DNA of 51,639 nt, from contig QCDR01000010.1 of assembly GCA_003278705.1 (NCBI GenBank), positions 1 through 51,639 of the forward strand. The letters are read 5' to 3'. Position numbers and translations under genes: made by a program. Below, in pieces: positions 27,278 through 37,444 of this stretch. A model generated the notes under the pieces. The model was given only the letters and a program-made list of their open reading frames with translations, was not told where the DNA came from and did not search any database. The DNA is from Prochlorococcus sp. AG-355-J23. Lineage in GTDB: Bacteria; Cyanobacteriota; Cyanobacteriia; PCC-6307; Cyanobiaceae. The stretch's first letter is position 1. Every line of letters starts with the position of its first letter.

Positions 27278-28441
27278 ATGGGAAATAATGAAAATAATAT
27301 CAAAAAGCCAGGTTTTAAGACCCTATCTATTCACCATGGGGAAACATTTGCAGAAGAAACTGGATGCGTTATGCCTCCTATTTTTTCTACATCCACTTTT
27401 AAACATGGAAATAAAGATAATTTCGACTACACCAGATCAGGCAATCCAAACTTTAGAATTCTAGAAAGCGTCCTTAAATCAATAGAAGATTCTAAATACT
27501 GTACAGTTTTTGGATCTGGAATTAGCGCGGTAACTGCAATTTCATCAACACTAAAATCAGGTGACAAGATACTCTGCGAGTCAAATCTCTATGGTTGTAC
27601 AGTGAGGATGTTCGAAAAAGTTTTCAAGAAATTTGGGCTAGAAGTTTTATACACAGATTTTACAAACGAAAATAATATCAAAAAGATTTCATACTTCGAG
27701 CCAACCTTGATATGGCTAGAAAGTCCAACTAATCCACTTTTGAAGGTACTTGATATTAAGGCGATTTGTGATGAAGCGAATAAACTCGAAATACCAGTAG
27801 TTGTAGACAACACATTTTCTACAGCGCTTATTCAAAAACCATTGGACCTTGGTGCAACACTATCGGTTGTGAGCACCACAAAATTTATTAATGGACATAG
27901 TGACGCACTTGGCGGAGCAGTACTTACAAATAATGAGGAATGGAATAGTAAGATGCTTTTCTCTCAAAAAGCTCTCGGGCTTCAACCATCTCCTTTTGAT
28001 AGTTGGCTCATTACGAGAGGAGTAAAAACTCTTCCATTAAGAATCGAACAACAAACTAAAAGTGCAGAATTTATTTCTGAAGAATTAGGTAATCATAAAA
28101 TTATTAGTAAAGTAATTTACCCTTTTAATCAAGAACATCCGCAATTTAATTTAGCAAAATCGCAAATGAAATCTGGAGGTTCAATGATCACCCTAAAATT
28201 AAATTTAAATAAAAAGGATACTTTTAAATTTTGCAAATCTCTCAAATATTTCTCTCTAGCAGAAAGCCTTGGAGGGGTTGAAAGTTTAATTTGTCACCCT
28301 GCAACGATGACTCATGCTTCTGTTGATGATAAAACAAAAAATCTACTAGGGATAGATGATGCTCTTGTCAGATTATCAATTGGATGTGAAGATACAAACG
28401 ATTTAATCTCGGACATTTTATTTGCTCTAAACAAATTCTGA
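27278..28441 (+). CDS. Cys/Met metabolism PLP enzyme (cystathionine gamma-synthase/beta-lyase family)
   Basis: A 387-residue fold-type I enzyme. It has PPIFSTSTFKH, YTRSGNPNFRILE near residue 50, VFGSGISAVTAI, VVVDNTFSTALIQKPLDLGA, and STTKFINGHSD near 205 with the PLP lysine. It belongs to the MetB/MetC/MetY superfamily that makes or cleaves cystathionine. The exact reaction (gamma-synthase or gamma-/beta-lyase) cannot be fixed by eye. It is followed 3 bp later by a second, divergent family member and then cysK, so a transsulfuration/sulfur amino-acid role is likely. Confidence 0.85.
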   Translation: MGNNENNIKKPGFKTLSIHHGETFAEETGCVMPPIFSTSTFKHGNKDNFDYTRSGNPNFRILESVLKSIEDSKYCTVFGSGISAVTAISSTLKSGDKILCESNLYGCTVRMFEKVFKKFGLEVLYTDFTNENNIKKISYFEPTLIWLESPTNPLLKVLDIKAICDEANKLEIPVVVDNTFSTALIQKPLDLGATLSVVSTTKFINGHSDALGGAVLTNNEEWNSKMLFSQKALGLQPSPFDSWLITRGVKTLPLRIEQQTKSAEFISEELGNHKIISKVIYPFNQEHPQFNLAKSQMKSGGSMITLKLNLNKKDTFKFCKSLKYFSLAESLGGVESLICHPATMTHASVDDKTKNLLGIDDALVRLSIGCEDTNDLISDILFALNKF

Positions 28442-28444
28442 AAA

Positions 28445-29914
28445 TTGAGAGATTTACTTAAAAAACCTATATGGAAAAATTTAGAGTTGGGATATGCAAT
28501 TCCTGATAGTATTCATGCCGTTTCTGTAGCATTACCAACTTGGAATGATGTAATAAATTACGAGGAAAAAGATCAAGAATGCATGAATTTATTGAAGTCC
28601 ATTTACCCACGATTCGGGCTAAACCCCATAGTGAAAAGATTATGCGAAAAAGTAAAAAATCAAAATTACTACAACAATAAAAGTATCTGGCCATATCCGA
28701 ATGAAGGCATAGCTTTTAAAGCTAAAAAATACATTGATAGAAATACTTCTGAAAAATTCTCGTTAATAGAAAAAAGAAATAATTTAGCTTTCTTAATAAC
28801 TGAAAAAGAAGGAAGTATTTATGCAAAATATTTTTGGCAACATACTGGTCTTGGTCTATCTTCAAGAGCTGCCGCTATAGAACTAGGTCTTGAAGATTGC
28901 CCTCCAAAATCTTACGTAAATGAATGTTCTCAAAGAATAAAAAATAGAATTTCTAAATCTACAAAAATTGACTCTAATGATATTCACTTAACTTCATCTG
29001 GAATGTCTGCATTGCATACATCATTAGAAATCATATATAAATTATTTCCAGCTAAACCAACACTCCAAGTTGGTTTTCCATATGTAGATGTACTTAAATT
29101 ACCAATGAAAATCTTTCACGGAGCAAAGTTAATTACAGAAGAAAATTTCGCGGATATTGAATTAGAAATCAAAAGAATAAATCCATCAGCATTAATTATT
29201 GAACTTCCAAGTAATCCAATGCTCAAATGTGTAAACATTAAAAAAATTTCAAAAATTGCAAAAAAGCTAAATATTCCCTTAATTGTTGACGATACAATTG
29301 GTTCGAATTTAAATATAAATTCCATAGAACATGCAGATATAGTTTTTACTTCACTTACAAAAATTTTTTCAGGTAGTGGTGATATTCTTGCCGGATCATT
29401 AATACTAAATCCAAAAAGCAAATGGATTGATCAGTTTAGAAATGCATTAAACGAGATTAATATTCCAATACTTTCCGATGGAGATATAGTTTATCTAGAG
29501 AAAGTTAGTAGAGATGTAAATCAAAGAGTTTTTGAACAAAATAAAGCATGTTTAGAATTAAAAAAAAGATTAGAGAATCATAGCGAGATTAAAAATATTT
29601 TCCATCCTGAAAATTGTCCAAATTTTAATTCTTTACTTACTTCTAATGGGGGATACGGCTGCTTATTATCGTTTGAATTAAATGGAGGATTGAACAAAGC
29701 TAAAAAATTTTATGATTCTCTAAAAGTATCTAAAGGACCTAGTTTAGGTACAAAATTTACTCTAGTTTGTCCTTATGTTTTACTAGCTCATTTTGACGAG
29801 TTGGATTGGGCTGAAAGTTTTGGTATACCCTCGCACCTTATTAGAGTATCAGTTGGATTAGAAGACCAAGATCAATTATGGAAAACCTTTTCTGAAGCAC
29901 TAAATAATTTCTAA
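28445..29914 (+). CDS. Divergent Cys/Met metabolism PLP enzyme with long N-terminal extension
   Basis: A 489-residue protein from a TTG start 3 bp after the previous gene. The C-terminal ~330 residues show the Cys/Met PLP fold: LTSSGMSALHTSLEI near 180, IIELPSNPMLKCVNI, LIVDDTIGSNLNI, and the lysine motif FTSLTKIFSGSGDILAGS near 300. The N-terminal ~150 residues, including WNDVINYEEK, have no counterpart in classical MetB. Similar proteins are annotated as putative cystathionine gamma-synthase in picocyanobacteria, to my recollection. Confidence 0.78.
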   Translation: MRDLLKKPIWKNLELGYAIPDSIHAVSVALPTWNDVINYEEKDQECMNLLKSIYPRFGLNPIVKRLCEKVKNQNYYNNKSIWPYPNEGIAFKAKKYIDRNTSEKFSLIEKRNNLAFLITEKEGSIYAKYFWQHTGLGLSSRAAAIELGLEDCPPKSYVNECSQRIKNRISKSTKIDSNDIHLTSSGMSALHTSLEIIYKLFPAKPTLQVGFPYVDVLKLPMKIFHGAKLITEENFADIELEIKRINPSALIIELPSNPMLKCVNIKKISKIAKKLNIPLIVDDTIGSNLNINSIEHADIVFTSLTKIFSGSGDILAGSLILNPKSKWIDQFRNALNEINIPILSDGDIVYLEKVSRDVNQRVFEQNKACLELKKRLENHSEIKNIFHPENCPNFNSLLTSNGGYGCLLSFELNGGLNKAKKFYDSLKVSKGPSLGTKFTLVCPYVLLAHFDELDWAESFGIPSHLIRVSVGLEDQDQLWKTFSEALNNF

Positions 29915-29998
29915 ATTCCTAGTATTTACCGTATAGAAACTTGTATACTCTTTTTCTGAATAATAGTTAGTATTAATATATATTTTCTCAATATATAA

Positions 29999-30985
29999 AT
30001 GGCAAAAATTTATGAGGACAACAGTTTTGCTATTGGAAACACTCCATTAGTAAAATTAAAATCAGTTACTAAAAACGCGAAAGCTACAGTACTTGCAAAA
30101 ATTGAAGGTAGAAACCCCGCCTATAGTGTCAAATGTAGGATCGGCGCAAACATGATCTGGGATGCCGAGAAAAGCGGGAAACTTACAAAAGACAAAACTA
30201 TTGTTGAGCCAACTTCTGGAAATACAGGAATTGCTCTAGCTTTTACTGCTTCAGCAAGAGGTTATAAACTGATCCTTACAATGCCAGAATCCATGTCAAT
30301 TGAAAGAAGAAGGGTTATGGCAGTCTTGGGTGCTGAAATTGTTTTAACAGAGGCATCTAAAGGTATGCCTGGAGCGATAGCTAGAGCTAAAGAAATTGCA
30401 GAAAGTAATCCTTCTCAATATTTCATGCCAGGTCAATTTGATAATCCAGCAAACCCTGAAATTCATTTCAAAACTACTGGACCAGAAATCTGGGATGATT
30501 GCGATGGCGAAATTGATGTCCTAGTTGCAGGGGTTGGAACTGGCGGCACAATTACAGGAGTTTCAAGATACATTAAGCAAGAGAAGGGCAAGAATATTAC
30601 TTCTGTAGCTGTAGAACCATCACACAGTCCTGTTATTACACAGACAATGAATGGAGAAGAGGTTAAATCCGGACCACATAAAATCCAAGGAATTGGAGCA
30701 GGATTTATTCCTAAGAACCTTGACTTATCAATTGTTGATAAGGTCGAACAAGTAACAAATGACGAATCAATTGAGATGGCTCTTAGGTTAGCTAAAGAGG
30801 AAGGTCTATTAGTAGGAATATCTTGTGGGGCTGCCGCTGCTGCTGCTGTTAGATTAGCTGAACAAGATGAATATGCTGGGAAGACAATTGTAGTTGTTCT
30901 ACCTGATTTAGCAGAGAGGTATTTATCGTCAATTATGTTTACTGAAGTTCCAAGCGGAATTATTCAAGAACCAGTCAAAGCCTAA
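29999..30985 (+). CDS. cysK: Cysteine synthase (O-acetylserine sulfhydrylase)
   Basis: A 328-residue fold-type II PLP enzyme that makes cysteine from O-acetylserine and sulfide. The start is [10 protein letters not shown], the PLP lysine is in [11 protein letters not shown] (K45), the substrate loop is TSGNTGIAL near 72, and the phosphate loop is [10 protein letters not shown] near 180. The C-terminal [15 protein letters not shown] block is typical. Third gene of the sulfur amino-acid cluster; converges on queA with 2 bp between stops. Confidence 0.94.
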   Translation: MAKIYEDNSFAIGNTPLVKLKSVTKNAKATVLAKIEGRNPAYSVKCRIGANMIWDAEKSGKLTKDKTIVEPTSGNTGIALAFTASARGYKLILTMPESMSIERRRVMAVLGAEIVLTEASKGMPGAIARAKEIAESNPSQYFMPGQFDNPANPEIHFKTTGPEIWDDCDGEIDVLVAGVGTGGTITGVSRYIKQEKGKNITSVAVEPSHSPVITQTMNGEEVKSGPHKIQGIGAGFIPKNLDLSIVDKVEQVTNDESIEMALRLAKEEGLLVGISCGAAAAAAVRLAEQDEYAGKTIVVVLPDLAERYLSSIMFTEVPSGIIQEPVKA

Positions 30986-30987
30986 AT

Positions 30988-32112
30988 CTATCTTTTATCC
31001 AGTATTGAATCTGGTGAAATATACATCGCATCGCCATAAGAGAAAAATCTAAATTTTTCTTTTATGGCTTTCTTATATAAATCTAATAATCTTTCTCTAC
31101 CAATCATTGCACTTACTAAAAGTAATAATGAACTTTTAGGAAGATGAAAATTAGTTAATAATCCATCAACTACCTTAAATTTATAACCTGGCTTAATTAC
31201 TAAATCTACGTATTTAGCTATTGGAATAAAGTCATTAATTTCGTGAGAATAACAACTTTCAAGAGCTCTTACGCTAGTTGTACCAATAGCAATTATTCTT
31301 CTATCTGTTTTCTTTATTCTTTTTATTTCCTCCACTACTTCCTTATTAACACTTACCCATTCTTTATGAAGTTTTAAGTTACTTAGATCTTCTTGATCAA
31401 TTGGTTTGAATGTTCCATAGCCCACGTGCAAAGTTATCGGTAAAATTATTACTCCCTTTTTTTTTAGATTGGAAATAAGACTTTTGCTTAAGTGTAAACC
31501 AGCAGTTGGCGCAGCAACGGCCCCTGGATTAGTTGCATACTCAGTTTGATAACTTTTCTCATGAAAAGACTCTTCTTCGGTATTTTTTATATAAGGCGGG
31601 AGAGGGATTTCCCCGTATTCATCAAGAAGGTCATTCATTGAATTGAGATCAGTTATATTTTCAGGAAATTTAATAAATCTGCCTCCAGTTTCTTCATCAA
31701 CCCCATCAACCATCAAATTAATATCTTCTGCAGAAAGAGATTTTAATATTATTTTTCTATTTATTTTTAACTTTTTCGCTGGCTTTGCCAAACATAACCA
31801 AACACATTCATGGGATCTTTCTAAGACTAATAATTCGACTAACGTCCCTTTTTCTAATTCAACCTTTAACCTAGCTTTCATTACCTTAGTATTGTTAACA
31901 ACTACAAGATCTCCTTCTCTAAATTCATCTAAAAGATTCTTGGTAAATTTATTAGTTAAGTAGTCTTCTTCTAAAAAACTATTTCTAACTATCATCAGTC
32001 TTGATTCATGCCTAATTGCAGAAGGTTTACTAGCAATTAATGAAGGATCAAGTAAATAATCATAAGATTCAAGCCTATAATCTTTTTCTTCTTTATTAAT
32101 TTGAGAAATCAA
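30988..32112 (-). CDS. queA: S-adenosylmethionine:tRNA ribosyltransferase-isomerase
   Basis: Makes epoxyqueuosine at position 34 of GUN-anticodon tRNAs, using the ribosyl part of SAM. At 374 residues it is full length. It has YDYLLDPSLIASKP, GDLVVVNNTKVMKARL, AAPTAGLHLSKSL near 200, LHVGYGTFKPI, and TNFHLPKSSLLLLVSAMIG near 315. The tRNA-Tyr(GTA) encoded at 47380 is one of its likely substrates. Confidence 0.96.
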   Translation of the reverse strand: MISQINKEEKDYRLESYDYLLDPSLIASKPSAIRHESRLMIVRNSFLEEDYLTNKFTKNLLDEFREGDLVVVNNTKVMKARLKVELEKGTLVELLVLERSHECVWLCLAKPAKKLKINRKIILKSLSAEDINLMVDGVDEETGGRFIKFPENITDLNSMNDLLDEYGEIPLPPYIKNTEEESFHEKSYQTEYATNPGAVAAPTAGLHLSKSLISNLKKKGVIILPITLHVGYGTFKPIDQEDLSNLKLHKEWVSVNKEVVEEIKRIKKTDRRIIAIGTTSVRALESCYSHEINDFIPIAKYVDLVIKPGYKFKVVDGLLTNFHLPKSSLLLLVSAMIGRERLLDLYKKAIKEKFRFFSYGDAMYISPDSILDKR

Positions 32113-32118
32113 TTAAAT

Positions 32119-33486
32119 TTATGATACAAGTGTCTCTGGCTCATTCTCAATCAGGTTAGCCAAGTCTTTCAAGAATGAAGCACCATCAGCTCCATAGATC
32201 ACTCTGTGATCAGCTGTAAGATTTACCTGCATTATTTTTTTAACAGATATTGACCCATCACTATTAGCTACAACAGTTGGTTTCGATGATGCTATCGCTA
32301 AGATCGCACCGGTCCCTGGGGGTAGTATTGCGTCAAATCTATCAACACCAAACATACCAAGGTTAGATAAGGTAAATGTTCCCGTTGAGTATTCATCTGG
32401 TTCTAATTGTTTTGATCTCGATCTTTTTACAAGATCTTTCCATTCCCTAGATAATTCAAATAAATCAGTATTGCATGGTTCTTTTAATACTGGAGTTATT
32501 AGTCCCCCATCTTCCATTGCAACAGCAACAGCAATATTTATATTTTCTGGATAAGAAATTCCATTTTCTGAAAATCTTGAGTTAACTTGAGGATGTTTCT
32601 TTAGTGTCTTTGCAACTGCCTTTACAAGTAAAGCAGTCATAGTAACTCCGTTCTGTTTTACCTTTTTGTAGAAATTATCTAATTTATCTGTATTGATAGA
32701 GTAACCCACCCTAAAACATGGAACATCTAAACTAGATTCCATATTTTTATTTACTGCTTTTTGAAGAGTATTAAATTGAACTGTTTCTCCTGGATTACCA
32801 AAACTATTTCCTGAAGTTTCTGGTTTACTTTCAACTCCCAAATTTGCACCTGGAATACTTGCAGGAGAACCACCTTCTCCTATCCATGGTATAGAAACAG
32901 GTTGGCCATTAGCTTTTAAAATATCATCGGCTTGAATCCTTCCGTGAGGGCCAGATCCATGGACCTTTGCTAAATCAACACCCATTTGAGAGGCTAGTTT
33001 TTTAGCTCTTGGAGATGCAATTATCCTCGAAGAAACATTACTTGTTGCGGCATTAGTTTGATCGACATTAAAAGATGGGACAGGCTTTTCACTCTTTAAG
33101 ACGACTTCTTCAACTTCTTTCTTGATATTTTCAGTCTGGACTACTGGTTTTTCTTCAGTTTTATTACTTACCAATTCAAGTTGGTCTGAAGTTGAGACTT
33201 CGGGTTGATTTACTTTATTTTGTTCTTGAACAGAAGCTATCTCATCCTCATTTTCTACAATAAGACCGATAGTCTCTCCTACTGGTGCAGTGCTGCCAGC
33301 AGGCATTAAAACAGCCGCAAGATATCCATCCTGAAAAGATTCAACATCCATATCTGCCTTGTCAGACTCAACAACCAAGACAGATTCACCTCTTTCAACT
33401 TTATCTCCTGGATTTTTCAACCATTCCACAATCTTGCCCTCCGTCATAGTAGAACTCAAGGCAGGCATGAATATTTCGTGAGACAT
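32119..33486 (-). CDS. pdhC: Dihydrolipoamide acetyltransferase (E2 of pyruvate dehydrogenase)
   Basis: A 455-residue acetyltransferase core of pyruvate dehydrogenase. One lipoyl domain carries the lipoyl lysine in ESDKADMDVES near residue 45. A Gln/Glu/Val-rich linker is followed by an E3-binding domain (SPRAKKLASQMGVDLAKVHG near 160). The catalytic domain ends with DHRVIYGADGASFL near 427 (HxxxDG). lipB, about 3 kb upstream, would supply the octanoyl group. Confidence 0.95.
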   Translation of the reverse strand: MSHEIFMPALSSTMTEGKIVEWLKNPGDKVERGESVLVVESDKADMDVESFQDGYLAAVLMPAGSTAPVGETIGLIVENEDEIASVQEQNKVNQPEVSTSDQLELVSNKTEEKPVVQTENIKKEVEEVVLKSEKPVPSFNVDQTNAATSNVSSRIIASPRAKKLASQMGVDLAKVHGSGPHGRIQADDILKANGQPVSIPWIGEGGSPASIPGANLGVESKPETSGNSFGNPGETVQFNTLQKAVNKNMESSLDVPCFRVGYSINTDKLDNFYKKVKQNGVTMTALLVKAVAKTLKKHPQVNSRFSENGISYPENINIAVAVAMEDGGLITPVLKEPCNTDLFELSREWKDLVKRSRSKQLEPDEYSTGTFTLSNLGMFGVDRFDAILPPGTGAILAIASSKPTVVANSDGSISVKKIMQVNLTADHRVIYGADGASFLKDLANLIENEPETLVS

Positions 33487-33704
33487 AAGAAAATTGTTAT
33501 TGCATAAGTTTCAAGGGATTTCTACCAAACTTCCTACAGTTTTTATGGTTAAGAACCCTTTAAACTCTTGTTTTAATTATACGAAATCATGTTCACAGTG
33601 GGAACTCTTAAAACTTAAGAAAGTAATAATTTAGATCGATTAGAGTTTAAAACTTTTCGAAATTAAGATTTACTTATATTTATCAAAAATACTAAATCTT
33701 CTAT
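33487..33704. other. Intergenic region upstream of pdhC
   Basis: 218 bases without a convincing gene. On the minus strand a TATAAT lies at 33581-33576, which could be the -10 of a pdhC promoter with a leader of about 80 nt; its -35 is weak. Otherwise it is AT-rich spacer after the YlqD-like gene. Confidence 0.3.
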
Positions 33705-34148
33705 TTAATTATTATCTATAGATTGAATAACTCCATCCTTAACCGTAATCGATACTTGCATTTTTTCAATAAGATTGTCTCCCACAGTGACATCACAGAA
33801 ACTATCCACTTGCCCTTGATCAACAATTTCGTCCATTTTTAATTCGCGAACTTGACTCTGTTGTTGAAGTAGATTTCTTTTTTGTTCTTCTATTTCATTT
33901 CGTTTTGCTGCGACTTGTTGTTGCACCTGACTAACCTGTTCTTGAACCCTTGGATCTAGAGGATTAACCGATTGGGATCTAATATTATTTACTATTTGCT
34001 GCCCCTCCTGCTCAAGTTGCGATAATTGCTGGTCAATGTTTGAAATTGCTTTACTTAACTCTTTTTCAGCATCTTCCTTCCAAGTTGGTGTAACTACAGC
34101 TTTAATAGCTATTGAGCGCTTTATAGATATTGAGTTTTTTGTTTCCAT
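33705..34148 (-). CDS. YlqD-like coiled-coil protein
   Basis: A 147-residue protein of the YlqD pattern. An N-terminal beta stretch (SISIKRSIAIKAVVTPTWK) is followed by a long glutamine-rich coiled coil from about residue 25 to 95. A C-terminal beta domain contains VGDNLIEKMQVSITVKDGVIQSID. It is soluble, without a signal peptide. Function unknown. It lies 38 bp downstream of the acyl-CoA synthetase gene on the same strand. Confidence 0.82.
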   Translation of the reverse strand: METKNSISIKRSIAIKAVVTPTWKEDAEKELSKAISNIDQQLSQLEQEGQQIVNNIRSQSVNPLDPRVQEQVSQVQQQVAAKRNEIEEQKRNLLQQQSQVRELKMDEIVDQGQVDSFCDVTVGDNLIEKMQVSITVKDGVIQSIDNN

Positions 34149-34186
34149 AAAAAATTAAATTACCTTTTCAATATAGATAGAACAAA

Positions 34187-36130
34187 TCAAATTTTCTTAC
34201 TAAATTTGTTTTCATACATATTTTCTATTTGTAATGAATACTTTTTTTCTATTTCTTTTCTTTTTTGTTTAAGAGTTTGTGTTAACAACCCATTTTCTAG
34301 AGTAAAGGCATCAACAAAATAACAATCTAATATTTGTTCTTCAGATCTTGCTCCTAATCGACTTTTAAGCAAATTATTAATTTGTGATTTGAAAAATGCA
34401 CCAATATTCTTATTCAGGTTTAATTTTGAAAGGTCTTCTTCCAAAAACTTGCTTTTAACCAATTCGAAATTAGGAACTACAAGGGCTGTTAAACATTTCT
34501 TATCTTGTCCTACTAGTTGAATCTGATTAATAAATTCAGAACTAAGAATTTCAGTCTCTAGCGGATTCGGTTCTATATTTTCACCACTTGATAGCACTAT
34601 TGTATCCTTGGCTCTTCCTGTTATAAAGAGAGAACCATTTGGTATTAGAAAACCTAAATCACCAGTATCAAACCAACCATCCTTGGATAAAACATCATTT
34701 GTAGCCATTTCATTATTAAGATAACCCTTCATTACTTGCGGCCCCCTAACAAGAATTTTCCCGACTTCTCTGAACTTCAGAATCTTTTTTTTATCATCAT
34801 TCACTATTTTGATTTCAGTAAATGAAAGAGGCTGCCCAGATGATCCTCTAACATTTAATTCTCTTCTCCTACAAGTTAATACTGGACTAGTTTCTGTGAG
34901 TCCATATCCCACCAAAACATCTACACCTAAAGATTCAAAAAAAAGATCTACATGTTCTGGCAATGCACCTCCACCGTTAATAGGAAATTTCAGTTTTTCT
35001 CCGCATAGTTGTCTAAGAATATTCGGCCATAAAAAAATAGTCGACAATTTATGTAAAGGATATCGGCTAATAACAGAACCCAGTAAGGGGATTTTTGATT
35101 TAAAAGTTATTTGATTTATGTCTATATTTCTTATCTTTCTAAGACTTCTTTTGAAAACCGAACTATTACTTATTAAAAACTTAATAAGTTTTTGCTTTTT
35201 GGAAGGCATTTTTTTCAACGCCTGAAAAAAACCATCATGTATTGCTTCCCATAGTCTCGGTACAGTTGCCATGACAACAGGTTTTACTTGTGTAATATCA
35301 TCTTTAAGAAATTTTGGAATTGTATAGTATTGAGAACAACCGCATGAAAAAAAGAAGTATTCAGCACTTCTCTCATAAGAATGCCAGATAGGCAAAACGC
35401 TTAATACAGAGGTTCCTGGTTCTGGATCAGCGATATAGGCTAAATTGATTATCTGATGTAAAAAATTTGCATGAGTCAAAGGCACACCTTTAGGTTTTCC
35501 TGTTGTCCCAGAAGTGTAAAGAATAGTAGCGACGTCATCTATTTCTGGATTAAATTTTTCAAGATTATTATTTTGTGAATTTTCTTTTTCTACTGAACTT
35601 ATAAATTTACTCCAACTTATTAAACTTTCAAATTGTTCATCTTCTAAATTGATTATAAATTTCAGTCTTTTTTTTAATTCTTCTTTATTGTTTAACTTTA
35701 GCCAAATTTCCTTAGATTGAACTATTAGTCCTAATGAATTAGAGTGCCCAATAATATATTCTAATTCTACTGAAGGAGAATTAATACCTCTCACTGCATT
35801 TATAGCTCCTAAACGCATTAAGCCTTGATCTACTGCAAGCCATCTTGGAGAATTTTCAGATATTACAGTAACTACATCCCCCTTTTTTAAACCATAATTT
35901 TCGAAAGAAAAAGATACTTTTGTTATTAAATCAGCCAGCTCAGAATAAGAAAATTTTTCTTTGTATTTCCCTCTTAAATCGCAAACAGCTAAAGTATCAC
36001 CACATTTAAATTTTAATTTTTCCCAAATTTGATCTATATGATCAAGGTTCTTAATAAAATCTCTATTTTTGGCAAATGTATTTTTTTTAGAAAGAGGTTT
36101 GGCTGCAGGCCAATACGCTAAATCACCCAT
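34187..36130 (-). CDS. AMP-dependent long-chain acyl-CoA/ACP synthetase
   Basis: A 647-residue ANL-superfamily enzyme that adenylates a fatty acid and joins it to CoA or ACP. The AMP-binding P-loop is ILYTSGTTGKPKGVPLTH near residue 205. The linker/adenosine motifs are VGYGLTETSPV near 415 and GWFDTGDLGFL near 490. In cyanobacteria the single such protein (Aas) recycles free fatty acids to acyl-ACP; that reading is inference. Confidence 0.87.
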   Translation of the reverse strand: MGDLAYWPAAKPLSKKNTFAKNRDFIKNLDHIDQIWEKLKFKCGDTLAVCDLRGKYKEKFSYSELADLITKVSFSFENYGLKKGDVVTVISENSPRWLAVDQGLMRLGAINAVRGINSPSVELEYIIGHSNSLGLIVQSKEIWLKLNNKEELKKRLKFIINLEDEQFESLISWSKFISSVEKENSQNNNLEKFNPEIDDVATILYTSGTTGKPKGVPLTHANFLHQIINLAYIADPEPGTSVLSVLPIWHSYERSAEYFFFSCGCSQYYTIPKFLKDDITQVKPVVMATVPRLWEAIHDGFFQALKKMPSKKQKLIKFLISNSSVFKRSLRKIRNIDINQITFKSKIPLLGSVISRYPLHKLSTIFLWPNILRQLCGEKLKFPINGGGALPEHVDLFFESLGVDVLVGYGLTETSPVLTCRRRELNVRGSSGQPLSFTEIKIVNDDKKKILKFREVGKILVRGPQVMKGYLNNEMATNDVLSKDGWFDTGDLGFLIPNGSLFITGRAKDTIVLSSGENIEPNPLETEILSSEFINQIQLVGQDKKCLTALVVPNFELVKSKFLEEDLSKLNLNKNIGAFFKSQINNLLKSRLGARSEEQILDCYFVDAFTLENGLLTQTLKQKRKEIEKKYSLQIENMYENKFSKKI

Positions 36131-36157
36131 ACTAAATTGATTTTGAAATTTTAATTT

Positions 36158-36808
36158 CTATTTTGATATAAAATCAAAATTAAATTCTTCCTCGATGGTT
36201 TTTTTAACAATTCTCTTGACTTCTTGAATATTTAAATTTTTGTTGTAATCAATCATATTTGCCATAAGACAATTTTCTATTCCGCAAGGAACAATCTTAT
36301 TAAAGTTTTCTAATTCGCAGTCAATATTGATTGAAAATCCATTTATCGTAATCCATCTTTTACACCCAATTCCAATTGATGCGATTTTCTTATTTCCTAT
36401 CCAAACACCAGTAAACCCTTTTCTAGAGTGGCAATCTATATTAAAAGCTCCAAGGATTTTTATAATAATTTCTTCAATTTTTCTTAAGTACCAATTTAAA
36501 TCTTTATTAAAATTTTTCAAATCTAAAACCAAATACGTTACTAATTGTCCTGGCATATGACAAGTTACCTCACCACCTCTATCAATCTTAAAAACATCAT
36601 ATTTAGTATCATTTAGAGAAAATAGTAAATTATCGTAATTAGATCCTCTCCCCAATGTATAACAGAGTTGATGCTCCCCTATCCAAATAAAATCAGGGTT
36701 AGAATTATCTAAAATCAATGCCTCCTGATATTCTTTTTGTAATTTATAAACATCATTAAAAGAAGAAATATTATCAGGTTGTTTAATTATTGCTGTTCTA
36801 TTATCCAT
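36158..36808 (-). CDS. lipB: Octanoyl-[acyl-carrier-protein]:protein N-octanoyltransferase
   Basis: Transfers octanoyl from ACP to lipoyl domains such as that of PdhC. At 216 residues it has [11 protein letters not shown] near 55, the signature [17 protein letters not shown] near 78, [17 protein letters not shown] near 145, and the catalytic cysteine in IVPCGIENC near 172. Divergent from hpf across 44 bp. Confidence 0.94.
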   Translation of the reverse strand: MDNRTAIIKQPDNISSFNDVYKLQKEYQEALILDNSNPDFIWIGEHQLCYTLGRGSNYDNLLFSLNDTKYDVFKIDRGGEVTCHMPGQLVTYLVLDLKNFNKDLNWYLRKIEEIIIKILGAFNIDCHSRKGFTGVWIGNKKIASIGIGCKRWITINGFSINIDCELENFNKIVPCGIENCLMANMIDYNKNLNIQEVKRIVKKTIEEEFNFDFISK

Positions 36809-36852
36809 ATTTAAGTAGATTTAGAAAGTAAGTAAATATTTTTAGATTTGTT

Positions 36853-37437
36853 ATGAAAATTTTAATCCATGGAAAGAATCTTGAGCTCACTGGAGCATTA
36901 AAAGAATATACTGAGGCAAAGATAGAAAAAGCAACACATCACTATAAGGATATCGTTAAAGAAGCTGACATACACCTTTCAATTGAAAAGAATCCAAGAG
37001 TCTCGTTCCAAACTGCAGAAGTTACTATTTTTGCAAATGGTACCGTAATTAGAGCTGAAGAAAAAACTGAAAATCTATACTCAAGCATTGATTTAGTTTC
37101 GAATAAACTCTGTAGAAAATTACGCAAATACAAAGAAAGAAACAATAAAACAATTCATAATAAACAATTTAAAAATAAAGATTCTTTAACAATTGAAAGT
37201 ATGGAATCAAATTTTTTAGATAAAGCTTTTTTTAAAGAAGGAAATGAAGCAAGTCTGCCTGAGCCATCTATAAAAAATAAATACTTTGAAATGACTCCAA
37301 TTTCATCAGATGAAGCCAGAAAACAATTAGATCTAATTGATCATGATTTTTATGTTTTTCGAAACAAGAAAAATAATGAACTTCAAGTTATATATAAAAG
37401 GAATCATGGAGGTTATGGATTGATTCAATCTAAATAA
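36853..37437 (+). CDS. hpf: Long-form ribosome hibernation promoting factor (LrtA/HPF)
   Basis: A 194-residue protein. The N-terminal ~100 residues are the 30S-binding HPF/YfiA domain (MKILIHGKNLELTGALKEYTEAKIEK). A variable linker leads to the C-terminal dimerisation domain (EARKQLDLIDHDFYVFRNKKNNELQVIYKR). The long form dimerises 70S ribosomes into inactive 100S particles. In cyanobacteria it is known as the light-repressed lrtA. It leads a unit with the DeoC-like gene (7-bp gap) and recO (no gap). Confidence 0.94.
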   Translation: MKILIHGKNLELTGALKEYTEAKIEKATHHYKDIVKEADIHLSIEKNPRVSFQTAEVTIFANGTVIRAEEKTENLYSSIDLVSNKLCRKLRKYKERNNKTIHNKQFKNKDSLTIESMESNFLDKAFFKEGNEASLPEPSIKNKYFEMTPISSDEARKQLDLIDHDFYVFRNKKNNELQVIYKRNHGGYGLIQSK

Positions 37438-37444
37438 GTTTTAA

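Noticed and set aside
29930..29998. Regulatory palindrome upstream of cysK (GTATAG ... TTGTATAC)
   Set aside because: The dyad is imperfect and does not fit GTA-N8-TAC; too weak in AT-rich DNA to call.
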